A DNA stretch of 64,000 nucleotides from DATATB01 sp036268995 (GTDB taxonomy: Bacteria; Planctomycetota; Planctomycetia; Pirellulales; PNKZ01): positions 1 to 64,000 of the forward strand of contig DATATB010000127.1 in NCBI GenBank assembly GCA_036268995.1, written 5' to 3'. The notes under the pieces are model-generated. The model was not told where the DNA came from. It worked only from the letters and a program-made list of their open reading frames with translations, and made no database searches. Within the stretch, counting starts at the first letter, position 1, and every line of letters starts with the position of its first letter. Positions 33,753 to 42,213 of this stretch are shown piece after piece. The translations under genes and the position numbers were made by a program.

Positions 33753-34090
33753 GATTCTTTTGCGTTTCGGTCGCCAGCACCTCCACAGAGGGGATCTGAA
33801 ATTACGGCTTCGGCGCGCCTCACGTTAGGCAAAGCAGGGCTCCGTCGGCCCAATCGCGAGCGCCCATTTATTAGCGCCACCCCTGCTAGCAGTCATAAAG
33901 CGTCAACAAACCCGGCAATAGAACCGTCATGGCCGGCAAGGGTTCACCAGTTTTTCGGCAAACGCGGCAAGAACCGTCCGCCACAAACAAACCTAATACT
34001 AGGCCCTATTGGTCGTAGACGATTTGGCTAGCAGGACGCTAAATGCCGCCATTTGCGGCGGATTGATTCTTCCAGGAACGACTGCGTTAA

Positions 34091-34160
34091 CCTTGGTTTC
34101 CGGCATAGGGAGTTTTCCCCGCGCTTCAGTGCAGCGGCAAAGCCACTTGGAAACCAAGGC
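34091..34160 (+). promoter_or_regulatory. 11-bp inverted repeat in the porin leader
   Basis: CCTTGGTTTCC at 34091-34101 pairs perfectly with GGAAACCAAGG at 34150-34160, 48 nt apart and 50 nt before the porin start codon. The enclosed segment can form a smaller GC-rich stem. It may be a leader RNA structure or a long operator; no known riboswitch is recognised. Confidence 0.45.
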
Positions 34161-34210
34161 ACGTTCAGTCCTCGGATAAACATCCAAAGTTCGAATTGAG
34201 GGGGTGTGGC

Positions 34211-36205
34211 ATGTTTTGGGTAACCGCGACTTCGATCGCTCAGTGGCTCTCGGCCGGCGCGCGGCGCGCGCTGCCGGCCGTGATTGTCGGCATGGCAATC
34301 GCCGCGCCGGCATCGGCCGACCCGGCCACCGGCGGTGGGACACCGACTACTGCGCCGGGAACCGTGAACACCGCGGCTGCATACCCATCGACCAGCACTC
34401 CGGCGGCGCAGAGGGTGGCTTACAACCAGCCGCAACCGGCTGGGCAGCCGGTGGGCTATCTCAGTCCGGAGTTCGAGTCTCGGCTCCAGGAGCTGCAACA
34501 GACGGTTGCCCGCCAGCAGTCGCAGATTCAAGCCCAACAAGCGCAACTGCAAACACTCCAGCAGCAGGCGGGGCGTGGCACGTTCTCGACCGTCTCGCAA
34601 AATATCCCGGGCGCCGTAAACGACCTTTATCCTGGCGGCGCCGCCCCGGCGCTGGGCGGGGCCATGGGGGGTCCGGCGAGCGGTTTCGGGGGCGTTCCCG
34701 GCGCCGACACGGCGCTGCCGGAGGCTGATATCTATCCCGGCAGCGCGGCTCCGCTGCCGAGCATTCTGCGTTCCACGTCGCCGTATGTGATCGGCAGCGA
34801 TCGCGGCCTGGTTGGGGCCTGGACGAACAACGGTCCCGTGTTCGCCTCCAGGAATGGCGACTTCACATTCCACCCGCGCTTCATGGATCAAACGGACCTC
34901 GTGGCCATGCGAAATCCGGCCAGCAACATCGGCGTGCCGGGCGGCGGGGGAACCGCGGATAGCGTCGAGTTCCGGCGCTTGCGTATCGGCGTCGACGGTT
35001 CGATGTGGGAATGGATCGACTACGTGCTGGAAATGGACCTCGCCATGGCGCTGGAGAACCTCGACCCGGCTGGCGGCACGAACCCCATCAACGGCCTGCG
35101 CAGCGGCGGGACCGTGGGCGGGGTCCCGCAGAATCAGGCCGGCACGGGCGCCGGCACGATCCAGCCGACGGACGTATTTTTGACGTTCAAAGGCGTTCCG
35201 CTGTTGGGATTCGTCCGCGTCGGCAACCAGCCGGACTGGATCGGCTTCGAACACATCGAGAGCTCGCGGTTCCTCGATTTCATGGAACGCTCGCCGCTGC
35301 AGGACGCGTTCAACGGCCCCAACAACAACGGCTACCAGCAGGGCGTCTCGACGTTCAGGAACTACTTTCGCGACAGCGCCGGTGCCGAGTTCGGCGTGTA
35401 TAAGAACAATGTCTACGATAGCGGCTTTACGTACGACCTGGGCAATACGAATTACACGTACAACGGACGCGTGTTCTGGACCCCCTATTACGACGAGGCG
35501 AGCAATGGCCGCTACGTGGTCCACGTAGGCTGCGGCGGCGAGTTCCGCACGTTCAATACCACCCCGTTCGGGAGCCAGGATGGCACGAACGTCCGCGTCC
35601 GCAGCCGCGGCGAGATCCGCACCACCGCCTCGGCGTTGGATCCGAACTTCGCCGACACCGGCAACTTCTACGCCACCGGCCAGGGGCTCATCAACCCAGA
35701 ACTGGCGATCAACTGGGGATCGCTGCTGATCCAGGCCGAGTTCGAGAGCAGCTACTTCACGAATGCGGCAGCCCAGAAGGGCGGCACCGGCTTGGGCAAC
35801 GTGAACTTTAGGGGCGGCTACGTCCAAGCGCTGTATTTCCTCACGGGCGAACATCGGCAGTACCAGCGCCTATCGGGCGTGTTCGGCCGCACCATTCCCA
35901 ACTCCAGTGCCTACTGGGTGCGCGGCGCCGGATTCAGCAAGGGCGCCTGGCAGGTCGGCGCGCGCTACGATTGGCTGGACCTGAACTCGGGGCTCGTCAC
36001 CGGTGGTCAAGAGCAGGACATGACGCTGGGCGTCAATTGGTTCTTGAATCCCAATACCATCTTGATGTTCAACTACGTCGGCAGTTGGGTCAACAACTCG
36101 GTCGCCGCGACGCTGCCTGGGACGGTCTTCAGCTTGAACGGCTCGAGGTTCACCGGCGAGGGCTACATTCAGACCGTCGGTGCCCGCATGAACTTCAACT
36201 TCTAA
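34211..36205 (+). CDS. phosphate-selective-type porin (OprP/OprO family)
   Basis: 664 residues; ATG chosen 15 nt after a TTG because GAGGGGG lies just before it. The signal peptide ends APASAD. A Pro/Thr spacer and a Gln-rich coiled coil (FESRLQELQQTVARQQSQIQ, about 90-120) precede the barrel. From about 215 the barrel matches the Porin_O_P family: FTFHPRFMDQTDLVAM, EFRRLRIGVDGSMWEWIDYV, GNQPDWIGFEHIESSRFLDF, AEFGVYKNNVY, WTPYYDEASNGRYVVHVG, ending in the Phe-terminated strand TVGARMNFNF expected for BAM recognition. N-terminal coiled coils are typical of planctomycete members and may tether to the cell wall. It is divergent from the RND operon and followed by a strong terminator. Confidence 0.9.
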   Translation: MFWVTATSIAQWLSAGARRALPAVIVGMAIAAPASADPATGGGTPTTAPGTVNTAAAYPSTSTPAAQRVAYNQPQPAGQPVGYLSPEFESRLQELQQTVARQQSQIQAQQAQLQTLQQQAGRGTFSTVSQNIPGAVNDLYPGGAAPALGGAMGGPASGFGGVPGADTALPEADIYPGSAAPLPSILRSTSPYVIGSDRGLVGAWTNNGPVFASRNGDFTFHPRFMDQTDLVAMRNPASNIGVPGGGGTADSVEFRRLRIGVDGSMWEWIDYVLEMDLAMALENLDPAGGTNPINGLRSGGTVGGVPQNQAGTGAGTIQPTDVFLTFKGVPLLGFVRVGNQPDWIGFEHIESSRFLDFMERSPLQDAFNGPNNNGYQQGVSTFRNYFRDSAGAEFGVYKNNVYDSGFTYDLGNTNYTYNGRVFWTPYYDEASNGRYVVHVGCGGEFRTFNTTPFGSQDGTNVRVRSRGEIRTTASALDPNFADTGNFYATGQGLINPELAINWGSLLIQAEFESSYFTNAAAQKGGTGLGNVNFRGGYVQALYFLTGEHRQYQRLSGVFGRTIPNSSAYWVRGAGFSKGAWQVGARYDWLDLNSGLVTGGQEQDMTLGVNWFLNPNTILMFNYVGSWVNNSVAATLPGTVFSLNGSRFTGEGYIQTVGARMNFNF

Positions 36206-36263
36206 GCGACCGCTCGGGCAAGCGGCATCCAAACTGAACGGGCTGGTGGTGGGGGAAACGAAT

Positions 36264-36310
36264 CGGGGAAGGGACGAGCCAAGGGGCTTGTCCCTTCCCC
36301 GAATTTTTTG
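36264..36310 (+). terminator. Rho-independent terminator of the porin gene
   Basis: A 17-bp stem, CGGGGAAGGGACGAGCC with GGCTTGTCCCTTCCCCG (one G-U pair), loop AAGG, followed by AATTTTTTG. Confidence 0.88.
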
Positions 36311-36434
36311 ATGCCGGTCTTGCGACGAAGGCATTCGACCGGCTTGGTGCGTAGCCTAGGTGGGCGTCGTTTTGGTAGCTGCCGCCGCTCCCACGAATGC
36401 AATGCGCGAACTTCGACCCACGACGCTGCGGCCG

Positions 36435-36743
36435 TCAGGCCGGTTCGAGAATCCGCAGGTCGACTTGCCGCACCAGGTCTTTGACCTGCTGGCGATACGG
36501 CTGCATGTGCGGAGCCGCCAAATGGCGCTCGAGATGCGCGACGCTGGCCCATTTTTCGATCACGGTCACGCAGTCGGGCCGCACGGTCGCTTGCGCCGGA
36601 AGCGCGCTGACCAGATCGACGGCCGGGCCATATTCCAGACAGCCTTCCTCGGCACGCACCTGCGGCACCAGTGCGTGAAAATGCCGCAAGAATTCAGCCC
36701 GAGCAGCCGGGGCCAGGTGGATGGTCGCGATCACGTGAATCAT
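36435..36743 (-). CDS. ABM-domain (antibiotic biosynthesis monooxygenase-like) protein
   Basis: 102 residues from the ATG at 36743 (GAGGAA upstream); a TTG codon directly before is not needed. It is a single dimeric ferredoxin-like domain with the ABM/YgiN pattern: MIHVIATIHLAPAARAEFLR, VPQVRAEEGCLEYGPAVD, VTVIEKWASVAHLERHLAAP, HMQPYRQQVKDLV. Family members are quinol or haem-related monooxygenases or stress proteins; the substrate is unknown. Monocistronic between a terminator upstream and the porin terminator on the other strand. Confidence 0.87.
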   Translation of the reverse strand: MIHVIATIHLAPAARAEFLRHFHALVPQVRAEEGCLEYGPAVDLVSALPAQATVRPDCVTVIEKWASVAHLERHLAAPHMQPYRQQVKDLVRQVDLRILEPA

Positions 36744-36768
36744 CAACGTTCCTCACAGCGATGACGTC

Positions 36769-36811
36769 AAAAAAAACGGGAGGCGCGAACCGGCGGTCCG
36801 GTCGCGCCTCC
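36769..36811 (-). terminator. Rho-independent terminator after the FKBP gene
   Basis: Minus strand: a GC-rich stem with arms GGAGGCGCGA/TCGCGCCTCC extended by CCGG/CCGG, then eight T residues. It lies 76 bp past the FKBP stop and before the ABM gene, insulating the two. Confidence 0.8.
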
Positions 36812-36838
36812 AGCGCTTCATCACTTTTTTCGTTCCAG

Positions 36839-36885
36839 GCGAGCCCCAGGGCGTGAGCCCGGGGAGTCTAGCCCAGGGAGTCTAA
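36839..36885. repeat. nested fold-back element, partial copy C
   Basis: GCGAGCCCCAGGGCGTGAGC, then CCGGGGAGTCTAGCCCAGGG: one half-palindrome of the family at 11881 and 39528, directly abutting the FKBP stop codon. Confidence 0.6.
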
Positions 36886-36886
36886 C

Positions 36887-37585
36887 TTACTGCGGCGGAT
36901 TGATGGCCAGCAGCTCGATCTCGAAAATCAGCGTGGCGTTGGGGCCGATCGGAGCAAAGCCCTGCGGGCCATAGGCCAGGTTCGAGGGGACGTACAGTTC
37001 CCATTTGCCGCCCACCTTCATCAGCGGCAGCGCCTCCTGCCAGCCGGGAATCACCCCATTGACTTGGAAGCTGACCGGCTCGCCGCCTTCGGCCGTCGAG
37101 TCAAAAACCTTGCCGTTAATGTAGGTGCCCTTGTAGCGCACGGTCACCTTGTCGGTCGCCGTGGGCGAGGGGCCATCACCACGCTTGAGGACCTTGTACT
37201 GCAACCCACTGGGCAGTGTCACGACATCCGGGTTCTTCTTGTTATTCTCGAGAAACGCCTGGCCCTCTTCCATGTTCTTTTGGGCCACGGATTGCATCTT
37301 CTGGGCCCGCTCGGCCTCGAAAGCCTGCAACGTTTGCTGAATTTCTTCGGGCGTCATGGTGGGCTTCACGCCGTTCATCGCGTCCTGGATGCCGCGCATT
37401 ACCAGGTTCATGTCCAGATCGACGTCCTGGTTCTTGAGCATGTTGCCGACGTTCATGCCGGCGATGTAGCTCACCTTCTCGCGCTTGTCCTTGAATTGCG
37501 GAGCGGTGCCCTGCTGCTGCGCTTGGACCTGCCAGGCCAAACCAACGAGGGCCACCACGGCAAACAGGATGAGGATTCGTCGCAT
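36887..37585 (-). CDS. FKBP-type peptidyl-prolyl isomerase (FkpA/Mip-like)
   Basis: 232 residues; signal peptide 1-22 (QVQAQ). The N-terminal dimerisation domain (KREKVSYIAGMNVGNMLKNQ, LQAFEAERAQKMQ) is followed by one FKBP domain (about 122-228): SGLQYKVLKRGDGPSPTATD, VTVRYKGTYINGKVFDSTAE, VIPGWQEALPLMKVGGKW, LYVPSNLAYGPQG, with the standard active-site Tyr, Phe, Asp and Trp. A periplasmic folding catalyst. The 5' untranslated region holds a GCGTGGC hairpin (37603-37628). Its stop abuts a repeat and is followed by a strong terminator. Confidence 0.93.
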   Translation of the reverse strand: MRRILILFAVVALVGLAWQVQAQQQGTAPQFKDKREKVSYIAGMNVGNMLKNQDVDLDMNLVMRGIQDAMNGVKPTMTPEEIQQTLQAFEAERAQKMQSVAQKNMEEGQAFLENNKKNPDVVTLPSGLQYKVLKRGDGPSPTATDKVTVRYKGTYINGKVFDSTAEGGEPVSFQVNGVIPGWQEALPLMKVGGKWELYVPSNLAYGPQGFAPIGPNATLIFEIELLAINPPQ

Positions 37586-37602
37586 AATGAGGTTCCCTTT
37601 CC

Positions 37603-37628
37603 GCGTGGCTTTGCTTCAAAGGCCACGC
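37603..37628 (-). promoter_or_regulatory. hairpin in the FKBP 5' leader
   Basis: GCGTGGC and GCCACGC arms (7-8 bp) enclose an 11-nt loop, 18 bp before the FKBP ATG. It could influence translation or mRNA stability; no family is recognised. Confidence 0.35.
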
Positions 37629-37806
37629 CACTATCGAATCAAATTGAAAAGCAGCCGGCCTGGCCAGCCCGGCCAGTCTTCACTCGCGGCATATCTCCCG
37701 CCATCGCCCCAAACTAAACCAGGACCCCCGACAACGGGAGGGCGGATTCTACTCCAATACGCGGCGCTGGGTTAGTTGGATTTGGATAATTTGTCCGCCC
37801 ACCGCA

Positions 37807-39405
37807 TTATAGGCCCAATGCCTCCCGCGCATCGGTTTCATCGGCCTCGTCGTTCGCCGCGTTGGCCGACTGGGTAGTCTCGGCAATTTCAATAGCCTTC
37901 AGCAGCCCTCGCGCCTTGTTCAGCGTCTCCTGGTACTCCTCGGCCGGGATGCTGTCGGCCACAATCCCCGCACCAGCCTGCACATAGGCCTGGTTGCCCT
38001 GCACCACAATCGTACGCAGCGCGATGCAGGTATCCATGTTGCCGTTGAAATCGAAGTAGCCGACCGCTCCGGCGTATGGCCCCCGCCGATGCGGCTCGAG
38101 CTCGTCGATGATTTCCATCGCCCGGACTTTGGGGGCTCCAGACACCGTGCCGGCAGGCAGACAGGCTCGCAGGGCGTCGAAGGCGTCGCGGCCGGGAGCC
38201 AACTGGCCAGTCACATTCGACGTGATGTGCATCACGTGGCTATAGCGTTCGATGGTCATCACGTCGGTCAGCTCGACCGAGCCATAGCGGGCCACACGGC
38301 CCACGTCGTTGCGACCCAGGTCCACGAGCATCACGTGTTCGGCCCGTTCCTTGGGATCGGCCAGCAGTTCGTCGGCCAGGCGCCGGTCTTCTTCTTCGCT
38401 CGCGCCGCGCCGCCGCGTGCCCGCCAGCGGCCGCACAGTGACCCGGCCGGCCTGGACGCGGACCATGATCTCCGGCGAGCTGCCCACGAGCGTGACCGCC
38501 GGCAACCGCAAGTAAAACATGAACGGGCTGGGATTCACGACGCGCAGCGAGCGGTAGATTTCGAACGGCTGCGTCGAAATCGTCGTACGCAGCCGCTGTC
38601 CGATGACAACTTGAAAGATATCACCGGCGCGGATGTATTCTTGCGCCTGCCCCACGGCATGCTCGAAGTCGGCACGCGAAAAGTTCGATTCGTACCGCAG
38701 CGTGGGCTCGAGCGCTGTGTTCAAATCAGCGACGTGCAACGTGGGGCGGATGGTTTCGAGTTCGCCGACGAGTTCATCAATGCGGCGACACGCGTCGTCG
38801 TAAGCGGCACGCAAGGCTTCGGACGATTGCGGCTCCGGCGACGGCGAATCAGCCGCCACGCCCGGCGGCGCGACGTGGGCCATGGCCACGACGATCATGG
38901 TCTTGTTCACGTGGTCGAAGACGACCATGCGGTCGAAAAACGCGAACGACAGGTCGGGCAAGCGGCGATCGTCGGTCGGAGGATTCGGCAGCCGCTCGGT
39001 ATAGCGCACCGTGTCGTAACCGGCATAGCCCACCGCTCCGCTGCAAAATGGGGGCAGCTCCGGCAGCACGGCCGCACGCCAGCTTTCGACCTTTTGCCGC
39101 AACTCTTCCAACGGATCGGCCGCTTCGAGCGTCGTCCGGTTGCCCGACCGATCGGTGATTTGCACCCGCTGGCCGTAAGCCTCGAGGTGCATGAAGGGCT
39201 CGGACGTGAGAAAGCTGTAGCGTCCCACCTTCTCGCCGCCGATCACGCTTTCGAACAAGCAGGCGCACGACCCGCGATCGAGCTGATGAAAGGCGGTGAC
39301 CGGCGTCAGCGTATCGCCCGACAGGCGACGGTAAACGGGCACCAGGTGGACGCCCCGGGCCAACTGGCAGAAGCGGTCGAGGTCGGGATAATGTCTGGGC
39401 GGCAC
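37807..39405 (-). CDS. trpE: anthranilate synthase component I
   Basis: 532 residues from a GTG. Converts chorismate and ammonia or glutamine nitrogen to anthranilate, the first step of tryptophan synthesis, with TrpG. The N-terminal regulatory half has CACLFESVIGGEKVGRYSFL, equivalent to the 'LLES' tryptophan-binding region. The chorismate-binding half has YIRAGDIFQVVIGQRLR, NPSPFMFYLRLP, SSPEIMVRV, PLAGTRRRG, LVDLGRNDVGRVA, HITSNVTGQL, LPAGTVSGAPKVRAMEIIDE and GAVGYFDFNGNMDTCIALRT, all intact. No trpG or other trp gene adjoins, so the pathway is dispersed. No leader peptide or T-box is seen upstream. Confidence 0.95.
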   Translation of the reverse strand: MPPRHYPDLDRFCQLARGVHLVPVYRRLSGDTLTPVTAFHQLDRGSCACLFESVIGGEKVGRYSFLTSEPFMHLEAYGQRVQITDRSGNRTTLEAADPLEELRQKVESWRAAVLPELPPFCSGAVGYAGYDTVRYTERLPNPPTDDRRLPDLSFAFFDRMVVFDHVNKTMIVVAMAHVAPPGVAADSPSPEPQSSEALRAAYDDACRRIDELVGELETIRPTLHVADLNTALEPTLRYESNFSRADFEHAVGQAQEYIRAGDIFQVVIGQRLRTTISTQPFEIYRSLRVVNPSPFMFYLRLPAVTLVGSSPEIMVRVQAGRVTVRPLAGTRRRGASEEEDRRLADELLADPKERAEHVMLVDLGRNDVGRVARYGSVELTDVMTIERYSHVMHITSNVTGQLAPGRDAFDALRACLPAGTVSGAPKVRAMEIIDELEPHRRGPYAGAVGYFDFNGNMDTCIALRTIVVQGNQAYVQAGAGIVADSIPAEEYQETLNKARGLLKAIEIAETTQSANAANDEADETDAREALGL

Positions 39406-39527
39406 GCGCTAACCCGCTCGCTCGATGGCAGTGGACTGAGGACCGACGCAAAAAATCCGGGCCGTTGGCGGCCCGCCGAGCCTGTGTGAACGTCTTGCTG
39501 GCGCGTGCTCCCGTTGCCGGGCTCTTT

Positions 39528-39711
39528 CGCCCCGGAGGGGCCGAAAGTCGTTAGCCAGGGGCGTGAGCCCCTGGACGTCGAGCGCGGAAATGCAGCCAAG
39601 CCCTGAAAGGGCGATAGACCTCTGTCGCCCCTCGCGGGGCTAAGGCATTTATCGTCGCACGTTTTCCAGGGGCTTACGCCCCTGGCTAATGACTTCCGCC
39701 CCGCAGGGGCT
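39528..39711. repeat. nested fold-back element, copy B
   Basis: A 184-bp unit with the same order of sub-palindromes as copy A. From the left: CGCCCCGGAGGGGCCGAAAG, then GTTAGCCAGGGGCGTGAGCC. The centre is GCCCTGAAAGGGCGATAGAC paired with TGTCGCCCCTCGCGGGGCTA. The mirror half is CCAGGGGCTTACGCCCCTGG and CTTCCGCCCCGCAGGGGC. Sequence differs from copy A but paired bases co-vary. It occupies much of the 599-bp gap 39406-40004; the rest holds the mcsA promoter. Confidence 0.85.
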
Positions 39712-39885
39712 GGTCTCCACTGCCCGCCAACTTTTCAAGACTCGCACAACAGGCGCCTGACGTTGACAGCTTAACGGCCACTTGCGGAAGCGGCAACCGC
39801 GGCGCCCTGCGGCGGACACGTTTGCCCGCGCTTATCTTTTAGACATTTCACGACTTACGTGGCGCGCCTGTGGCCGACGCTTGGG

Positions 39886-39913
39886 TTGACACCCCGGGGG
39901 GTACTGTTAGAAT
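39886..39913 (+). promoter_or_regulatory. putative mcsA-mcsB promoter
   Basis: TTGACA at 39886-39891, a 16-bp spacer containing the palindrome CCCCGGGG, then TAGAAT at 39908-39913. The mcsA start lies about 90 bp downstream. Strong sigma70 match. Confidence 0.65.
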
Positions 39914-40004
39914 TCCCTCGTTTAAGTCGAAAAGCAGTAGTTGTTTGCAGCCAGCGAACGAATCCGCACGGCGAACCCTGCCGCGGCGGACGCGCGGATA
40001 TCCT

Positions 40005-40511
40005 ATGAAGTGCCAAAAGTGCGACCGCTCGGCGACGTTCCATATCACGGAGCTCACCGGCGGCAAACCGCAAGAATTGCACCTGTGCGAGGAGCACGCG
40101 CGCGAATATCTCACCGAAAGCGAACCGGAACAAGCCGCCAGCACGAGTCTGGCCGGGGCGCTGGCGCATCAATTAGCCACCGTGGGGCAGACGGCCGAAG
40201 AATTGGCCCGGTTGGATCAACAAGCTTGCCCGATCTGCGGTATCACGTTTTTCGAATTCCGCAACCAGGGCCGCTTGGGTTGCCCGCACGATTATGTCTG
40301 CTTTCAGAAGGAACTCGACCCGCTGGTGCTGAACATTCACGGCGAGATCGAGCACGTGGGCAAGCGTCCCAAGCGCAGCCCGGGAAACACCGATCGGCAG
40401 ACCGAGTTGATCCGCCTGCGGCGGGAGTTGAAGGAAGCGATTGTGGGCGAGAAATACGAGCGAGCCTCGGAGCTGCGCGACGAGATTCGACAAATCGAAA
40501 ATAGCCGTTGA
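40005..40511 (+). CDS. mcsA: McsA-like activator of protein arginine kinase (UVR-motif protein)
   Basis: 168 residues. Four Cys-containing zinc-binding knuckles: MKCQKCDRSATFH (CxxC), LHLCEEHARE, CPICGITFFEF (CxxC) and a Cys in 'GCPHDYVCF', as in McsA. The C-terminal 35 residues are a UvrB/UvrC motif (ELIRLRRELKEAIVGEKYER, ASELRDEIRQIE). McsA activates McsB, which marks damaged proteins with phosphoarginine for ClpCP. The ATG at 40005 is where homology begins; the frame is open further upstream. mcsB follows at 55 bp with a frame that overlaps its 3' end. Confidence 0.9.
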   Translation: MKCQKCDRSATFHITELTGGKPQELHLCEEHAREYLTESEPEQAASTSLAGALAHQLATVGQTAEELARLDQQACPICGITFFEFRNQGRLGCPHDYVCFQKELDPLVLNIHGEIEHVGKRPKRSPGNTDRQTELIRLRRELKEAIVGEKYERASELRDEIRQIENSR

Positions 40512-40566
40512 TCGGCCCACCGGGCTTCGGCGCGGCAATGCGGAAACAGGCACGCGGGAACAGGCT

Positions 40567-41646
40567 GTGGAACTAGAAGATCTGGCACGCGGCAGTGGCG
40601 AATGGCTCAAGGGCTCGGGCCCGGAGTCCGACATTGTCATCAGCAGCCGCATCCGCCTGGCCCGGAACCTGGCCGATTTCCCCTTCATCAGTAAGGCCAA
40701 TACGGCCGATCGGGCCGAGATCGAGCGAATTCTGCGCGAGCGCATCATGCAGATGCGCGAGACGACCGAACTGCAATACCTTGATGTCAACAAGCTGGAG
40801 AGCATCGACCGCCAGTTCCTGGTCGAACGCCAGTTGATCAGCCGCGAGTTGGCCGAATCCCAAGGCGCCCGCGGCGTGGCCATCGATCCCAAGGAACAGA
40901 TCAGCCTGATGATCAACGAGGAGGACCACCTCCGTATCCAGGTCATGCAAAGCGGGCTGGATCTGCAAAACGCCTGGGAGAAAATCAATCGCATCGACGA
41001 CCTGATCGAAGCCCAGGTCACGTATGCCTTCAGCGACCGGCTCGGCTATCTCACTGCCTGCCCCACGAACGTGGGCACCGGCATGCGCGTGAGCGTCATG
41101 CTGCACTTGCCGGCCCTGGTCATCACGCGGCAGATCGACAAGCTCTTCCGCTCGCTGCAAAAAATCAGCCTGGCCGTTCGCGGACTGTATGGTGAAGGCT
41201 CGCAAGCGATGGGCGATTTTTACCAGATCAGCAACCAGATCACGCTGGGCCGCAGCGAAGCCGACCTGGTGAAGCAGGTGGGCGACGTCGTGCCCACGAT
41301 CATCGACTACGAGCGCAAAGCCCGCGAGTTCTTGGTGCGCGAAAGCCAGGAAAACCTGCACGACCGGGTCAGCCGGGCGTACGGCATCCTGCGCACCGCG
41401 CAGACGATCAGCTCCGAAGAAACCATGCACCTGCTCTCCAGCGTGCGGATGGGCGTGAACCTGGGTCTGATCCACGATCTCGAAATTCCCACGCTCAACA
41501 AGCTGTTTATCTATACTCAGCCGGCCCATCTGCAAAAGCTCAGCGGCGTCGAGCTCGACACAGCCGACCGCAACATCGAGCGGGCCCGCTATCTGCGCCG
41601 CTATCTCAACAAAGAAGACGCCAGCGGCGGCGCGCTGCACAATTAG
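40567..41646 (+). CDS. mcsB: protein arginine kinase McsB
   Basis: 359 residues from a GTG, close to the usual 350-365. A phosphagen-kinase fold that phosphorylates arginines in target proteins for ClpC-ClpP degradation. Signature parts: VISSRIRLARNLADFPF (24-40), INEEDHLRIQVMQSG with catalytic Glu (116-130), YLTACPTNVGTGMRVSVMLH with Cys165 (161-180), and the C-terminal pArg-binding region (QTISSEETMHLLSSVRMGV). The start is inferred from homology; an in-frame extension into the end of mcsA exists but lacks conserved sequence. The mcsA-mcsB order is the same as in Firmicutes, minus ctsR and clpC. Confidence 0.95.
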   Translation: MELEDLARGSGEWLKGSGPESDIVISSRIRLARNLADFPFISKANTADRAEIERILRERIMQMRETTELQYLDVNKLESIDRQFLVERQLISRELAESQGARGVAIDPKEQISLMINEEDHLRIQVMQSGLDLQNAWEKINRIDDLIEAQVTYAFSDRLGYLTACPTNVGTGMRVSVMLHLPALVITRQIDKLFRSLQKISLAVRGLYGEGSQAMGDFYQISNQITLGRSEADLVKQVGDVVPTIIDYERKAREFLVRESQENLHDRVSRAYGILRTAQTISSEETMHLLSSVRMGVNLGLIHDLEIPTLNKLFIYTQPAHLQKLSGVELDTADRNIERARYLRRYLNKEDASGGALHN

Positions 41647-41704
41647 TTCGCGTTTAGCTAGTCTGGTTCAGCGTCCGCGCATTCCGTTGTCAAAGGCGAT
41701 TGCG

Positions 41705-42037
41705 ATGAAGCCTTTTCGCCTGCTGGTATTGGTCGCGCCGCTCGTGGGAACACTGTTGCTGGCCGGTTGCGAACGCCATTCCTCGATCGACCGATCGCGC
41801 GATTCGCTCGCCAGCCAGATCGGCCGGCCTTGCCGCGTCCAATTGCGGCGCGACGCGTTGGGCATGGCCGGCAGCCACCCGATCGCACCCCTTGCAACCG
41901 GTGCGGACGTCGACATCGAAGGGACGCTGATGGCGCTGGATGGCGAATTCCTGATCCTGCGCGGCAAGCACGACAAAAAAGTCGTTTGGGTGCCCCAGTC
42001 GACCGTCTTGCTGGTGCATTTCGACGAAGGCGAATGA
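41705..42037 (+). CDS. small lipoprotein
   Basis: 110 residues from the ATG at 41705 (AAAGG 8 nt upstream). The signal sequence MKPFRLLVLVAPLVGTLLLA ends in GC, giving the lipobox LLAGC with lipidated Cys22. The mature part is a short beta-rich domain (CRVQLRRDALGMAG, VDIEGTLMALDGEFLILRGK, KKVVWVPQSTVLLVHF), reminiscent of an Sm/OB-like barrel. Function not recognised. It follows mcsB by 58 bp on the same strand and may be cotranscribed. Confidence 0.7.
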   Translation: MKPFRLLVLVAPLVGTLLLAGCERHSSIDRSRDSLASQIGRPCRVQLRRDALGMAGSHPIAPLATGADVDIEGTLMALDGEFLILRGKHDKKVVWVPQSTVLLVHFDEGE

Positions 42038-42213
42038 CGCCCGACGCTTCCATGTGCCGGCCGCTTAAGCCGCGTGGATTTTCTTGAAAAAAATCCGCTG
42101 GCCAATCCAAGATTGGCCGCTCGCGGACGAATATCTCCTCAGTCGTCGATTTCGGCCGCTGCCGCCAGTTCCCCTGGATCGGCCGATCCCCACACACGAG
42201 GAGACCCTCTGCC

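Noticed and set aside
34028..35854. 608-codon minus-strand frame
   Set aside because: Antisense to the porin; the Arg/Ala/Val-rich composition is typical of shadows, and the porin has a signal peptide and terminator.
39406..39527. A trp attenuator or T-box before trpE
   Set aside because: No leader peptide with Trp codons and no T-box sequence or specifier structure is present upstream of the GTG.
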